The notes under the pieces were generated by a model. The model saw only the letters and a list, made by a program, of their open reading frames with translations, made no database searches and had not been told where the DNA came from. Of a DNA stretch of 38,933 bases, positions 15,365-22,611 are shown one piece after another. Source of the stretch: CANRIN01 sp964493515 (GTDB lineage Bacteria > Bacillota > Clostridia > Oscillospirales > JAAYOS01); assembly GCA_964493515.1 (NCBI GenBank), contig CAZBNJ010000014.1, positions 1 to 38,933 on the forward strand, in the 5' to 3' direction. Position 1 is the stretch's first letter. Every line of letters begins with the position of its first letter. A program made the position numbers and the translations under genes.

Positions 15365-16495
15365 ATGGCGGAGCAGAAGCGCGACTATTACGAGGTGCTC
15401 GGCATCCAAAAGGGCGCGACGGAGGACGATATCAAAAAGGCGTACCGCAAGATGGCGGCGAAGTACCACCCCGACGTGAATCACGAGCCGGACGCCGAGG
15501 AGAAGTTCAAGGAGATAAACGAGGCGTACGAGGTGCTCAGCGACAGCCAGAAGCGCGCCGCCTACGATACTTACGGACACGCGGGCGTCGACCCGAACTT
15601 CGGCGCGGGCGCGGGTGGTTACGGCGGCGGCTTCGGCGGGTTTGACGACCTCGGCTCGATATTCGAGAGCTTCTTCGGCGGCATGGGAGGCACGTCGCGC
15701 AGGACCGGGCCGATGCGCGGCGAGAACGTGCGCGTTCAGGCGACGATAAGCTTTGAGGAGGCTGCGTTCGGCTGCGAAAAGACGGTGGAGATAGGACGCG
15801 TCGAGCACTGCGAGGAGTGCGGCGGAACAGGCGCCGCGCCCGGCTCGCACGCCGAGACCTGCCCGCGCTGCGGCGGAAGGGGACAGATACGCAGCCAGCG
15901 CCGCACACCGCTCGGCGTGATGACCACCACCGAGGTCTGCCCCGAGTGCGGCGGTCGCGGCAAGAAGATAACCTCGCCCTGCAAATCCTGCGGAGGCAGC
16001 GGCGTCAAGCGCGCGCGGCGCAGCATCAAGGTCAGGATACCCGCCGGAATCGATGATGGGCAGACGCTCCAGGTGCACGGCGAAGGCCACGCGGGCGAAA
16101 ACGGAGGCCCTCGCGGCGACCTGCTCGTCACGATAGCCGTCCGGCCGCACGCGGTGTTCGAGCGCGACGGCACCGAGGTACACATCGAAATGCCGATAAG
16201 CTTCGCGCAGGCGGCGCTCGGCGACGAGATAGAGGTCCCGACGCTCGACGGCAAGGTTAAGCTGACCATCCCCGACGGCACGCAGACCGGCGCGACCTTC
16301 CGCATGCGCGGCAAGGGCATCCCGAGGGTGAACTCAAGCGTGCGCGGCGATCAGTATGTCCACGTCACGGTGGAGACGCCGAAGAACCTGACCGACAAGC
16401 AGAAGGAGCTGCTGCGCGAGTTTGACGGCACGCTCGGCGACAAGCAGCAGGGCAGGCGCAAGGGATTTTTCGACAAATTCAAGGATAAGAAGTGA
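15365..16495 (+). CDS. dnaJ: Chaperone protein DnaJ
   Basis: A 376-residue type I (A) Hsp40 that stimulates DnaK ATPase and delivers unfolded substrate. The J domain (residues about 5-70) has the H-P-D tripeptide in A-K-Y-H-P-D-V-N. A Gly/Phe-rich linker (about 75-100) follows. The zinc domain has four C-x-x-C-x-G-x-G-type repeats: C-E-E-C-G-G-T-G, C-P-R-C-G-G-R-G, C-P-E-C-G-G-R-G and C-K-S-C-G-G-S-G. The C-terminal substrate-binding domains end in a lysine-rich tail. The start ATG follows GGGAGAGAAGAG. It is the last gene of the heat-shock operon and is followed by a terminator. Confidence 0.98.
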   Translation: MAEQKRDYYEVLGIQKGATEDDIKKAYRKMAAKYHPDVNHEPDAEEKFKEINEAYEVLSDSQKRAAYDTYGHAGVDPNFGAGAGGYGGGFGGFDDLGSIFESFFGGMGGTSRRTGPMRGENVRVQATISFEEAAFGCEKTVEIGRVEHCEECGGTGAAPGSHAETCPRCGGRGQIRSQRRTPLGVMTTTEVCPECGGRGKKITSPCKSCGGSGVKRARRSIKVRIPAGIDDGQTLQVHGEGHAGENGGPRGDLLVTIAVRPHAVFERDGTEVHIEMPISFAQAALGDEIEVPTLDGKVKLTIPDGTQTGATFRMRGKGIPRVNSSVRGDQYVHVTVETPKNLTDKQKELLREFDGTLGDKQQGRRKGFFDKFKDKK

Positions 16496-16501
16496 GCAAA
16501 T

Positions 16502-16530
16502 CGAGGGCGCAAGCCCTCGGTTTTGTTTTT
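16502..16530 (+). terminator. Rho-independent terminator of the heat-shock operon
   Basis: A 7-bp GC-rich stem (16502-16508 with 16513-16519) with a GCAA tetraloop precedes GTTTTGTTTTT. It begins 6 bases after the dnaJ stop. Confidence 0.93.
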
Positions 16531-16533
16531 ACG

Positions 16534-16623
16534 AAATTTCAAAATTTTTGAATTTTCCTCTTGACATGTAGCCCGAACCGTGCTATCATAACTGTGGAAT
16601 CCGGAATTCCAAAATTTCAAAAT
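16534..16623 (+). promoter_or_regulatory. Operator-like repeats flanking the regulator promoter
   Basis: AAATTTCAAAAT occurs twice, at 16534-16545 and 16612-16623, once upstream of the -35 and once downstream of the -10. The first copy lies in a perfect palindrome TTCAAAATTTTTGAA (16538-16552), and the second follows a GGAATTCC palindrome (16603-16610). Their position suggests binding by the winged-helix protein encoded next, with autoregulation. This is inferred from spacing and symmetry. Confidence 0.5.
16561..16589 (+). promoter_or_regulatory. Sigma-A promoter, TTGACA-17-TATCAT with extended -10
   Basis: TTGACA (16561-16566) and TATCAT (16584-16589) are 17 bases apart, with TGC before the -10. 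It lies 60 bases upstream of the regulator start codon. Confidence 0.87.
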
Positions 16624-16649
16624 CACAAAAAATAACGAGGAGGAACACT

Positions 16650-17246
16650 ATGACAGACAGAGATTTCGGCAGGGAGCTGGACGAGCTCAAGGAGCAGGTC
16701 GCGAGGCTGAACGAGCTGCTCGGCGACAGGAAGGAGCGGGTGCGTTCGCGCAGCGGCGAGCCGTCGGACGAGTGGGTCGGCGATGTGCGCAAGATGCGGA
16801 ACATGAGCGATGATCCGAATGTCATGGCACTGCTCGACCGACTGGAAAACGACTGCGGCACAAGCGGTGACAGCGGTCGCATCGCATACATGGGCGTGTT
16901 CACGTCGGCGGGGCTGCAGTCGACCTGGATACAGCCGGATGTGTCCGCAAACGAGCTGCTCGACCTCATCTCCAGCCACGAGGCAGAAAAGATGATAGCG
17001 AGCGTCGGCAGCGGCGCGGCGCTCAGCCTGCTTCTGTCGCTGCTCCGCAGGCCGAAGACGGTAGCGGAGCTGGTGGAGGACTGCGGTTTCAGCTCGAGCG
17101 GCGGCGCGTACTACCACCTGAACACGCTTATCGACGCGGGGATAATCGTACAGTCGGATATGCGAGGCGAGTATAAGATAGACCCGAGCCGCGTTCAGGG
17201 CGTGATAATGCTGCTCGCCGGCGTGAAAGATTTGATGAACAAATAG
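16650..17246 (+). CDS. Winged-helix (ArsR-like) transcriptional regulator
   Basis: A 198-residue protein. Residues about 4-28 are a short coiled coil (E-L-D-E-L-K-E-Q-V-A-R-L-N-E-L-L). The middle part (about 55-110) is not one I recognise. Residues about 113-185 form an ArsR-type winged helix: A-L-S-L-L-L-S-L-L-R-R-P-K-T-V-A-E-L followed by a recognition helix G-G-A-Y-Y-H-L-N-T-L and a wing I-I-V-Q-S-D-M-R-G-E-Y-K-I. No cysteine-rich metal site is obvious in the helix, so a metal sensor is not supported. The start ATG follows GAGGAGGAACACT. The gene is monocistronic between a promoter and a terminator, and repeats around the promoter suggest autoregulation. Its regulon is unknown. Confidence 0.82.
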   Translation: MTDRDFGRELDELKEQVARLNELLGDRKERVRSRSGEPSDEWVGDVRKMRNMSDDPNVMALLDRLENDCGTSGDSGRIAYMGVFTSAGLQSTWIQPDVSANELLDLISSHEAEKMIASVGSGAALSLLLSLLRRPKTVAELVEDCGFSSSGGAYYHLNTLIDAGIIVQSDMRGEYKIDPSRVQGVIMLLAGVKDLMNK

Positions 17247-17252
17247 ATAGAG

Positions 17253-17291
17253 AAAAAATAAACGAGAGCTTTTGCTCTCGTTTATTTTTTT
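17253..17291 (+). terminator. Rho-independent terminator
   Basis: The 7-bp core stem 17263-17269 with 17274-17280 (TTTT loop) extends through an A-tract/T-tract pairing to about 17 bp, followed by T residues to 17291. It ends the regulator gene; the A-rich left arm would also work on the minus strand. Confidence 0.92.
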
Positions 17292-17299
17292 GTAAAAAC

Positions 17300-17328
17300 T
17301 TGACAAAGAACATGAGAGATAATATAAT
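17300..17328 (+). promoter_or_regulatory. Perfect consensus sigma-A promoter reading into the assembly gap
   Basis: TTGACA (17300-17305), a 17-base spacer and TATAAT (17323-17328) match the consensus at all 12 positions. The expected transcription start is about 17335, inside the run of N. The transcribed gene is therefore absent from this sequence. Confidence 0.88.
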
Positions 17329-17332
17329 ATAG

Positions 17333-17432
17333 NNNNNNNNNNNNNNNNNNNNNNNNNNNNNNNNNNNNNNNNNNNNNNNNNNNNNNNNNNNNNNNNNNNN
17401 NNNNNNNNNNNNNNNNNNNNNNNNNNNNNNNN
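17333..17432. other. Scaffold gap of 100 N
   Basis: Exactly 100 unknown bases. This length is a common placeholder for a gap of unknown size, so the true missing sequence may be much longer. A strong promoter lies 4 bases before it and a terminator directly after it. Confidence 0.99.
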
Positions 17433-17471
17433 CGCAAACGAAAAGAGAGCCGTTTGGCTCTCTTTTTTGCG
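17433..17471. terminator. Rho-independent terminator after the gap, probably bidirectional
   Basis: The stem 17441-17451 with 17456-17466 (GTTT loop) is followed by six T (17463-17468). On the plus strand it would end whatever is transcribed out of the gap. The complementary T-rich side would serve the minus-strand deoC gene, which ends at 17484. Confidence 0.88.
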
Positions 17472-17483
17472 TTCAAATCCGTA

Positions 17484-18125
17484 TCACTCGCAAATCTTCA
17501 CGCCGCTCGACGTGCCGATGCGGGTCGCTCCGGCGGCGATCATCGCCTCGGCGGTCGCGCGGTCGCGTATGCCGCCGCTCGCCTTGACGCCCATGTCCGG
17601 ACCGACCGTCTCGTGCATGAGCTTGATGTCCTCGACCGTCGCGCCGCCTGTCGAAAAGCCGGTGGAGGTCTTGACAAATGCCGCGCCCGCTCGCTTTGCG
17701 GCAAGGCAGCACTCGCGCTTCTCGTCGTCGGTAAGCAGGCAGGTCTCGATTATCACTTTTACCACCGCGTATTCGGCGGTCTGCTCGACGACCGCGGCGA
17801 TGTCCCGCTCCACCGTGTCAAAGTCGCCCGCCTTAGCCGCGCCGATGTCGATTACCATGTCGATCTCGGTCGCGCCGTCGCGTGCGGCCATCGCCGCCTC
17901 AAACGCCTTCGCGCCGGTGGCCGTTGCGCCAAGCGGAAATCCGACGACGCACGCGACCGCCGTGGTGCTGTCCTTCAGCAGCGATGCCGCCAGCGGGACG
18001 TACTTGGAGTTGACGCATACCGCGCGGAACTCGTGCGCCAACGCCTCGAGGCAGAGCTGCTTTATCTGGTCGGGTGTCGCGTCGGCCTTGAGCAGAGTGT
18101 GATCTATATAGCGATTAAGTTTCAT
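17484..18125 (-). CDS. deoC: Deoxyribose-phosphate aldolase DeoC
   Basis: A 213-residue class I aldolase that splits 2-deoxyribose-5-phosphate into glyceraldehyde-3-phosphate and acetaldehyde in deoxynucleoside catabolism. The Schiff-base Lys is K152 in F-V-K-T-S-T-G-F. The assisting pair is D90 in E-I-D-M-V and K181 in V-K-A-S-G-G-I-R. The TIM barrel is complete, from Y-I-D-H-T-L-L to I-G-T-S-S-G. ATG 18125 follows TTGGAGGACAAT; in-frame extensions upstream would enter ylmH in another frame and are rejected. It is the last gene of ilvE-ylmH-deoC, 20 bases after ylmH. No other deo gene is nearby. Confidence 0.96.
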   Translation of the reverse strand: MKLNRYIDHTLLKADATPDQIKQLCLEALAHEFRAVCVNSKYVPLAASLLKDSTTAVACVVGFPLGATATGAKAFEAAMAARDGATEIDMVIDIGAAKAGDFDTVERDIAAVVEQTAEYAVVKVIIETCLLTDDEKRECCLAAKRAGAAFVKTSTGFSTGGATVEDIKLMHETVGPDMGVKASGGIRDRATAEAMIAAGATRIGTSSGVKICE

Positions 18126-18145
18126 ATTGTCCTCCAAATGGCGAT

Positions 18146-18907
18146 TTAGATATACTTTTCGACCTCGATGCGCAGTCGCTCGCGCCGGGTGATGCCGAGC
18201 TGCGCGCCGACGGTCAGCTTGCCGTGACCGCGCAGGCTGATGCTGTCCCCCTCGCTTATGCGCTTCGATGGCTCGAGCTGAGGTCGATGGTTCTGCTGCA
18301 CCATGCCGCGCGCTATCTGCGACTGCGCGTCCTCGCGGCTCAGTCCCCACGCGGCGGCGACCAGCGCGTCCAGCCGCATCGACGCGAGCGACAGCACGAC
18401 CTTTTCAACGCGCCGCTCGGGCGGTTCAAATCGTTCAAGCGGCAACTCGCGGACGTCGAGCGACACCCGCCCCGCCTTGTCAAAGCTGTTCAGGAAGAAG
18501 TCGAGCTGGCTGCGCAGCACGACCATGCGGCTCTGCGTCTCGCCGGGGATTATGTCGCCGACGACGCTGCGCTCAAGCCCGAGTCCCAGCGCCGCGCCGA
18601 GCAGGTCGCGATGACCGAGCGGCGTCTTGTGCCCGATGGCAAGCCCCGCGACAGGACGGTCGCCGTATTCGCCGAATCGCGCGACGCACCGCTCCGCGCC
18701 GTCAAAACCTCCGTCGAGTGTCAGCGGACAGGGAAGCAGGTGCGCGATCGACCGCGCGAAGTCCTGTTCGGCGGGCGTGAGAAATCCGGTCGAGGTCATG
18801 ACCCCGGTGCGGTCGGCGCGCTCGGACAGGTCGCACAGCCGGCGCGCGAGCAGCCTTTCGCCGTCATCACGCGCCCTCGATGCGGCGACCTCACGAAAGT
18901 TTGCCAC
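18146..18907 (-). CDS. ylmH: YlmH family RNA-binding protein (S4 domain)
   Basis: A 253-residue protein of the YlmH family. Residues 1-80 form the N-terminal helical part (A-S-R-A-R-D-D-G-E-R, T-S-T-G-F-L-T-P-A-E-Q). A central domain carries G-H-K-T-P-L-G-H-R-D-L-L-G-A-x-L-G-L-G-L-E-R, split here by short breaks, followed by V-V-G-D-I-I-P-G. The C-terminal S4 domain (about 178-245) starts R-L-D-A-L-V-A-A-A-W-G-L-S-R. YlmH is known as an RNA/ribosome-associated factor, linked in Bacillus to rescue of stalled translation. The start is GTG 18907, directly abutting the ilvE stop. The family usually sits between sepF and divIVA; here it lies about 13.5 kb away on the opposite strand. Confidence 0.92.
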   Translation of the reverse strand: MANFREVAASRARDDGERLLARRLCDLSERADRTGVMTSTGFLTPAEQDFARSIAHLLPCPLTLDGGFDGAERCVARFGEYGDRPVAGLAIGHKTPLGHRDLLGAALGLGLERSVVGDIIPGETQSRMVVLRSQLDFFLNSFDKAGRVSLDVRELPLERFEPPERRVEKVVLSLASMRLDALVAAAWGLSREDAQSQIARGMVQQNHRPQLEPSKRISEGDSISLRGHGKLTVGAQLGITRRERLRIEVEKYI

Positions 18908-19981
18908 TTATTTTACGAGCATCGTCCAGCCGAACGGATCGTCCGAGCGGCCCCACTGCAGGTCGGTCAGCGTGTCGTACAGCCACTGGCTGACCTTGCC
19001 GATCTCGCCGTTGTTTATGGTGAACTTCTCGCCCTCCCACGCAAGCTCGCCGATCGGGCTGATGACCGCGGCGGTGCCGCTGCCGAACGCCTCCTCCAGA
19101 CGACCCTCGCGCGCGGCGTTTTTCAGCTCCTCAAGCGACAGTCGGCGTTCCTCGACCGGAATGCCCTGCTTTTTCAGCAACTCGATGCAGCTGCGGCGGG
19201 TTATGCCGGGCAGTATCGAGCCGACCAGCGCCGGGGTGACGACCACGCCGTCTATCTTGAAAAAGACGTTCATCGCGCCGACTTCCTCGATGTATTTGCG
19301 CTCGACGCCGTCCAGCCAGAGCACCTGCTCGTAGCCGCGCTCGCCCGCACGCTCCTGGGCGCGGATGGAGGCGGAGTAGTTGCCGCCGGTCTTTGCCTCG
19401 CCGGTGCCGCCGCGAACCGCGCGGACGTCCTCGGTCTCGACGTATATCTTGACCGGGGCAAGCCCGCCGGTGTAGTACGCTCCGCTTGGCGAGAGGATTA
19501 TCGCGAAGATGTAGGTCTTGGACGCGTGCACGCCGAGATGCGGGTCGGTCGCGATGACGAACGGACGGATATACATCGACGTGCCCGGCTCGGTGGGCAT
19601 CCAGTCGCGGTCGACCTTCAGCAGCTCCTTGACCGCCTCGACGCAGAAGTCGACGTCGAGCGCGGGGATGCAGAGACGCGCGTCCGAATCGTTCATGCGG
19701 CGGAAGTTGTCCTTCGGACGGAAGAGCTGTATCTCGCCGTCGGCGCGCAGGTACGCCTTCATGCCCTCGAAGGTCTCCTGGCCGTAGTGAAACACCATGC
19801 AGCTCGGATCGAGCACGAACGGCGCGTAGGGTACTATACGCGGGTCGTGCCAGCCCTTGCCCTCGGTGTAGTTCATGATAAACATATGGTCGGTAAAGCT
19901 GCGTCCGAAGCCGAGATTGGAGTAGTCGGGACGAGCCTTGGGAGCGGTCGTGCGTTCAATTTTGATTTCCAAACCAATCAC
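18908..19981 (-). CDS. ilvE: Branched-chain amino acid aminotransferase
   Basis: A 357-residue class IV PLP enzyme that interconverts Val, Leu and Ile with their 2-oxo acids using 2-oxoglutarate/glutamate. The PLP Lys is K197 in G-E-A-K-T-G-G-N-Y. The group II BCAT pattern is clear: F-H-Y-G-Q-E-T-F-E-G-M-K-A-Y (about 64-77), R-P-F near 139-141, and the C-terminal F-G-S-G-T-A-A-V-I-S-P-I. Start choice is uncertain. GTG 19981 has little ribosome-binding signal, while an in-frame TTG at 19972 has GGAAG at good spacing; both lie downstream of the promoter. It is first in the minus-strand operon with ylmH and deoC. No ilv biosynthesis gene is adjacent. Confidence 0.95.
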   Translation of the reverse strand: MIGLEIKIERTTAPKARPDYSNLGFGRSFTDHMFIMNYTEGKGWHDPRIVPYAPFVLDPSCMVFHYGQETFEGMKAYLRADGEIQLFRPKDNFRRMNDSDARLCIPALDVDFCVEAVKELLKVDRDWMPTEPGTSMYIRPFVIATDPHLGVHASKTYIFAIILSPSGAYYTGGLAPVKIYVETEDVRAVRGGTGEAKTGGNYSASIRAQERAGERGYEQVLWLDGVERKYIEEVGAMNVFFKIDGVVVTPALVGSILPGITRRSCIELLKKQGIPVEERRLSLEELKNAAREGRLEEAFGSGTAAVISPIGELAWEGEKFTINNGEIGKVSQWLYDTLTDLQWGRSDDPFGWTMLVK

Positions 19982-20005
19982 TTCCGTTTCTTGCGATTTT
20001 ACCTA

Positions 20006-20034
20006 AGTATAGCACTATTCATCAAGGGTATCAA
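20006..20034 (-). promoter_or_regulatory. Sigma-A promoter of ilvE-ylmH-deoC
   Basis: On the minus strand TTGATA (20034-20029) and TATACT (20011-20006) are 17 bases apart, with an extended TGC before the -10. The predicted transcript start is about 18-20 bases before the GTG start, giving a very short leader with no room for a riboswitch or T-box. Confidence 0.85.
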
Positions 20035-20071
20035 GCGGATAAATTTATTTTGCCCGCGCAGAATAGCGTTG

Positions 20072-20100
20072 TTGAAGAGTCTCGCATTTTGTGTTATAAT
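20072..20100 (+). promoter_or_regulatory. Sigma-A promoter of the deacetylase-thiI-mut-mia-hfq operon
   Basis: TTGAAG (20072-20077) and TATAAT (20095-20100) are separated by 17 bases with TGT before the -10. It is divergent from the ilvE promoter. No terminator is visible until after the HlyD-like gene at 32367. Confidence 0.85.
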
Positions 20101-20141
20101 ACATCCATACTGGTAAACTATGTCCGAAAGGAGGCGTCGGC

Positions 20142-21398
20142 ATGAAAAAAAGCAGGATAGCGGCGTTCATACTCGCGGTGCTGGCGCTTGCCTGCGCGCT
20201 CGGTGCGCTCGGCGCGTCCGCCGACGGAAACGAGTATTTCACCGTTGTAAACGACACGATAAAGCCGCTTGACGCGGACAATATGCCGTTCGTGCGCGAC
20301 GGCGAATGTTATATGCCGTACACCGTCTTTGCGGACAGCTCGCTGGGCGTGTATTACAGCTACAACGAGGAGCGGTACACCCTCACGCTGTACAACAAGG
20401 AGTACACGATAACCTTTGACTCGCCGGCGCAGGTGGCGTATGACCGCGACCAGCAGTACAAGATAAAGCTCGCGGCAAACGGCGCGGGCGTGATATGCGT
20501 GCCGATGACCTTTGTGTGCGAACGCTTCGGGCTGGGCTTTCAGACGATACGGACGCATCCCATCGAGACGATGCGCGTGACCTCGCGGTCTACGACCTCC
20601 GGAGACGATTTCTGGCTTGCGAACCGCGAAAAGATGGTCACGATGTATCTGAACTATTTCTCGACATCGACCGCGCCTTCGTCTGCCCCGTCGTCGCAGC
20701 CCTCCGCGCAGCCTTCGTCCGCTCCGTCGTCGCAGCCCCGACCCTCGACGGCACCGTCGCCGGAGCCTTCGGAGGAGCCGCGGGTGGTGTATATCACCTT
20801 TGATGACGGTCCGAACAAGAACACGGCGAAGATACTGGACACGCTTGCCGAGCACGACATGAAGGCTACCTTCTTCCTGACCGGCTCGCAGATAGAGAAC
20901 AACCGCGACACGGTGCGCCGCATGGAGGGCGAGGGTCACTCGATAGGACTTCACGCGTGGTCGCACCAGCCGGACGAGATGTACGCCTCCGCCGACACGC
21001 TCATCGACGAGATAGAGCGGGCAAACGACGCGCTGGACGCGGTGGTGCAGAAGCGGTCGCGTCTGTTCAGATTCCCCTATGGCTCGAGCTATTCGGCGGT
21101 GACCGACCGTATGCGCGACGCGGTCATCGGCGCGGGCTATCGCTACTGGGACTGGACGGTGGACGCGCTCGACTATGAGCAGCCGTCGTCGCAGTCGCTC
21201 GCGCAGCGGGTGATACGCGGGCTTGAGCGCTCCGATTCGACCGCGGTGATACTGATGCACGACACATCGACCACCGCCGACGCGCTTCCGCGGATACTCG
21301 ACTATATCGAAAGCAACAACTTCATCGTGCGAACGATAACGATAGGCGAGATGCCGCACAACTTCTACGGAGACGTGCGAACGTCGCTGAGCGATTAG
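20142..21398 (+). CDS. Secreted polysaccharide deacetylase (NodB domain) with N-terminal stalk domain
   Basis: A 418-residue exported enzyme. Residues 1-27 are a signal peptide (K-K-S-R, hydrophobic core, cleavage near A-S-A). Residues about 30-150 resemble a copper-amine-oxidase-N-like stalk domain (G-E-C-Y-M-P-Y, V-C-V-P-M-T-F-V-type strands). Residues 175-212 are a Ser/Pro/Ala-rich linker. The NodB domain follows, with T-F-D221-D222-G-P (motif 1), H-A-W-S-H (motif 2), R-F-P-Y-G (motif 3), D-W-T-V-D-A-x-D (motif 4) and I-L-M-H-D (motif 5), so catalysis should be intact. Such enzymes N-deacetylate peptidoglycan or other GlcNAc polymers at the cell surface. ATG follows AAAGGAGGCGTCGGC. It heads a long operon of unrelated cytosolic genes. 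Confidence 0.93.
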   Translation: MKKSRIAAFILAVLALACALGALGASADGNEYFTVVNDTIKPLDADNMPFVRDGECYMPYTVFADSSLGVYYSYNEERYTLTLYNKEYTITFDSPAQVAYDRDQQYKIKLAANGAGVICVPMTFVCERFGLGFQTIRTHPIETMRVTSRSTTSGDDFWLANREKMVTMYLNYFSTSTAPSSAPSSQPSAQPSSAPSSQPRPSTAPSPEPSEEPRVVYITFDDGPNKNTAKILDTLAEHDMKATFFLTGSQIENNRDTVRRMEGEGHSIGLHAWSHQPDEMYASADTLIDEIERANDALDAVVQKRSRLFRFPYGSSYSAVTDRMRDAVIGAGYRYWDWTVDALDYEQPSSQSLAQRVIRGLERSDSTAVILMHDTSTTADALPRILDYIESNNFIVRTITIGEMPHNFYGDVRTSLSD

Positions 21399-21411
21399 GG
21401 AAGGTGAAAAG

Positions 21412-22581
21412 ATGGAGATGATACTCGGCAAGATGGGCGAGGTCGTGCTGAAAGGCGGCAATCGCCCGCAGTTCATCAGCCGTATGCTGCGGGTGATCCG
21501 CGCACGGCTGAAGCCGCTCGGACGGTTCAACGTCTACGAGATGCAGTCGACGGTGTACATCGAGCCGCAGGACGAGTCTGTCGACTGCGACGAGGCGTTT
21601 GAGATAGTAAAGCGGGTGTTCGGACTGGTCGCGGTGGTGCGCGCCTACGACTGCGAAAAGGAGCTGTCGGCGATACAGCGCGCAGCGTGTGAAAAGCTCG
21701 CACCGGCGCTCGAACGGGCACGCACCTTTAAGGTGGAGACCAAGCGGTCGGACAAGCGGTTTCCGCTCGGCTCGCCGGAGATAAGCCGCGAGGTTGGCGC
21801 CGCAGTGCTCGACGCGTTCCCACACCTGAGGGTGGACGTCCACGAGCCGGACACGATAGTCTATGTCGAGGTCCGCGACCGCGCGGCGTATGTACATACC
21901 GACCCGACTCCTGGAGCGGGTGGACTTCCGCAGGGTTCGGCGGGCCGCGCGGCGGTGCTGCTGAGCGGCGGCATAGACAGCCCGGTGGCCGCGTGGATGA
22001 TGGCGCGGCGCGGACTTGAGCTTGAGGCGGTGCACTTCTTCAGCTATCCGTATACCTCCGAGCGCGCGAAGCAGAAGGTGCTCGACCTCGCGCAGATACT
22101 GGTAAAGCACACGGGATACATGACCGTACACGTCGTGCCGTTTACGGCGATACAGGAACGGATTCGCGACTGCTGCCCGGAGGAGTATTTCACGATACTC
22201 ATGCGCCGCTCTATGATGCGCATAGCCGACCGAGTGGCGCAGATCCACGGCTGCTCGGCGCTGATAACCGGCGAGAGCCTGGGTCAGGTCGCGAGCCAGA
22301 CGGTCAAGGCGCTCGGCGCGACCGGCTCGGTGGTCAGCCGTCCGGTGTTCCGACCGCTCATCGGCATGGACAAGGAGGAGATCGTGCGCGTGTCGAGACG
22401 CATCGGCGCGTTCGAGACCTCGATACTGCCATACGAGGACTGCTGTACGGTGTTCACGCCCAAGCATCCAAAGACCCGCCCGCAGCTCGAGGCGGTGGAG
22501 GCGGTGGAAGCGCCCGCGAACCTCGCCGAGCTTGAGGACGCGGCGGTCGCGGGGATAGAGTCGATACGCATCGCGAGATAG
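21412..22581 (+). CDS. thiI: tRNA 4-thiouridine synthase ThiI
   Basis: A 389-residue enzyme that adenylates and thiolates U8 of tRNA. The N-terminal ferredoxin-like and THUMP domains span about 1-165 (G-K-M-G-E-V-V-L-K-G-G-N-R near the start). The PP-loop is S185-G-G-I-D-S190. The late C-C pair in Y-E-D-C-C-T-V-F-T-P-K-H-P is typical. There is no C-terminal rhodanese domain, as in Bacillus ThiI, so sulfur must be delivered by a separate cysteine desulfurase, not present here. ATG 21412 follows AGGGAAGGTG; ATG 21418 is an alternative. It lies 13 bases after the deacetylase and 30 before cinA. A thiamine-synthesis role is unlikely without the rhodanese domain. Confidence 0.95.
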   Translation: MEMILGKMGEVVLKGGNRPQFISRMLRVIRARLKPLGRFNVYEMQSTVYIEPQDESVDCDEAFEIVKRVFGLVAVVRAYDCEKELSAIQRAACEKLAPALERARTFKVETKRSDKRFPLGSPEISREVGAAVLDAFPHLRVDVHEPDTIVYVEVRDRAAYVHTDPTPGAGGLPQGSAGRAAVLLSGGIDSPVAAWMMARRGLELEAVHFFSYPYTSERAKQKVLDLAQILVKHTGYMTVHVVPFTAIQERIRDCCPEEYFTILMRRSMMRIADRVAQIHGCSALITGESLGQVASQTVKALGATGSVVSRPVFRPLIGMDKEEIVRVSRRIGAFETSILPYEDCCTVFTPKHPKTRPQLEAVEAVEAPANLAELEDAAVAGIESIRIAR

Positions 22582-22611
22582 CGAATTTTCTACGGGATAG
22601 GAGCGATAGAT

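Noticed and set aside
17282..17476. Minus-strand frame running through the run of N
   Set aside because: It is open only because unknown bases contain no stop codon.
18224..20116. Long plus-strand frame opposite ilvE and ylmH
   Set aside because: The minus-strand genes carry intact PLP-enzyme and S4 motifs, and the plus-strand frame is low-complexity Arg/Ala/Val-rich with no start signal.
20688..20745. Tandem repeat suggesting a CRISPR or microsatellite
   Set aside because: It encodes the Ser/Pro-rich linker of the deacetylase in frame; it is a protein-level repeat, and there are no spacers of CRISPR type anywhere in the window.
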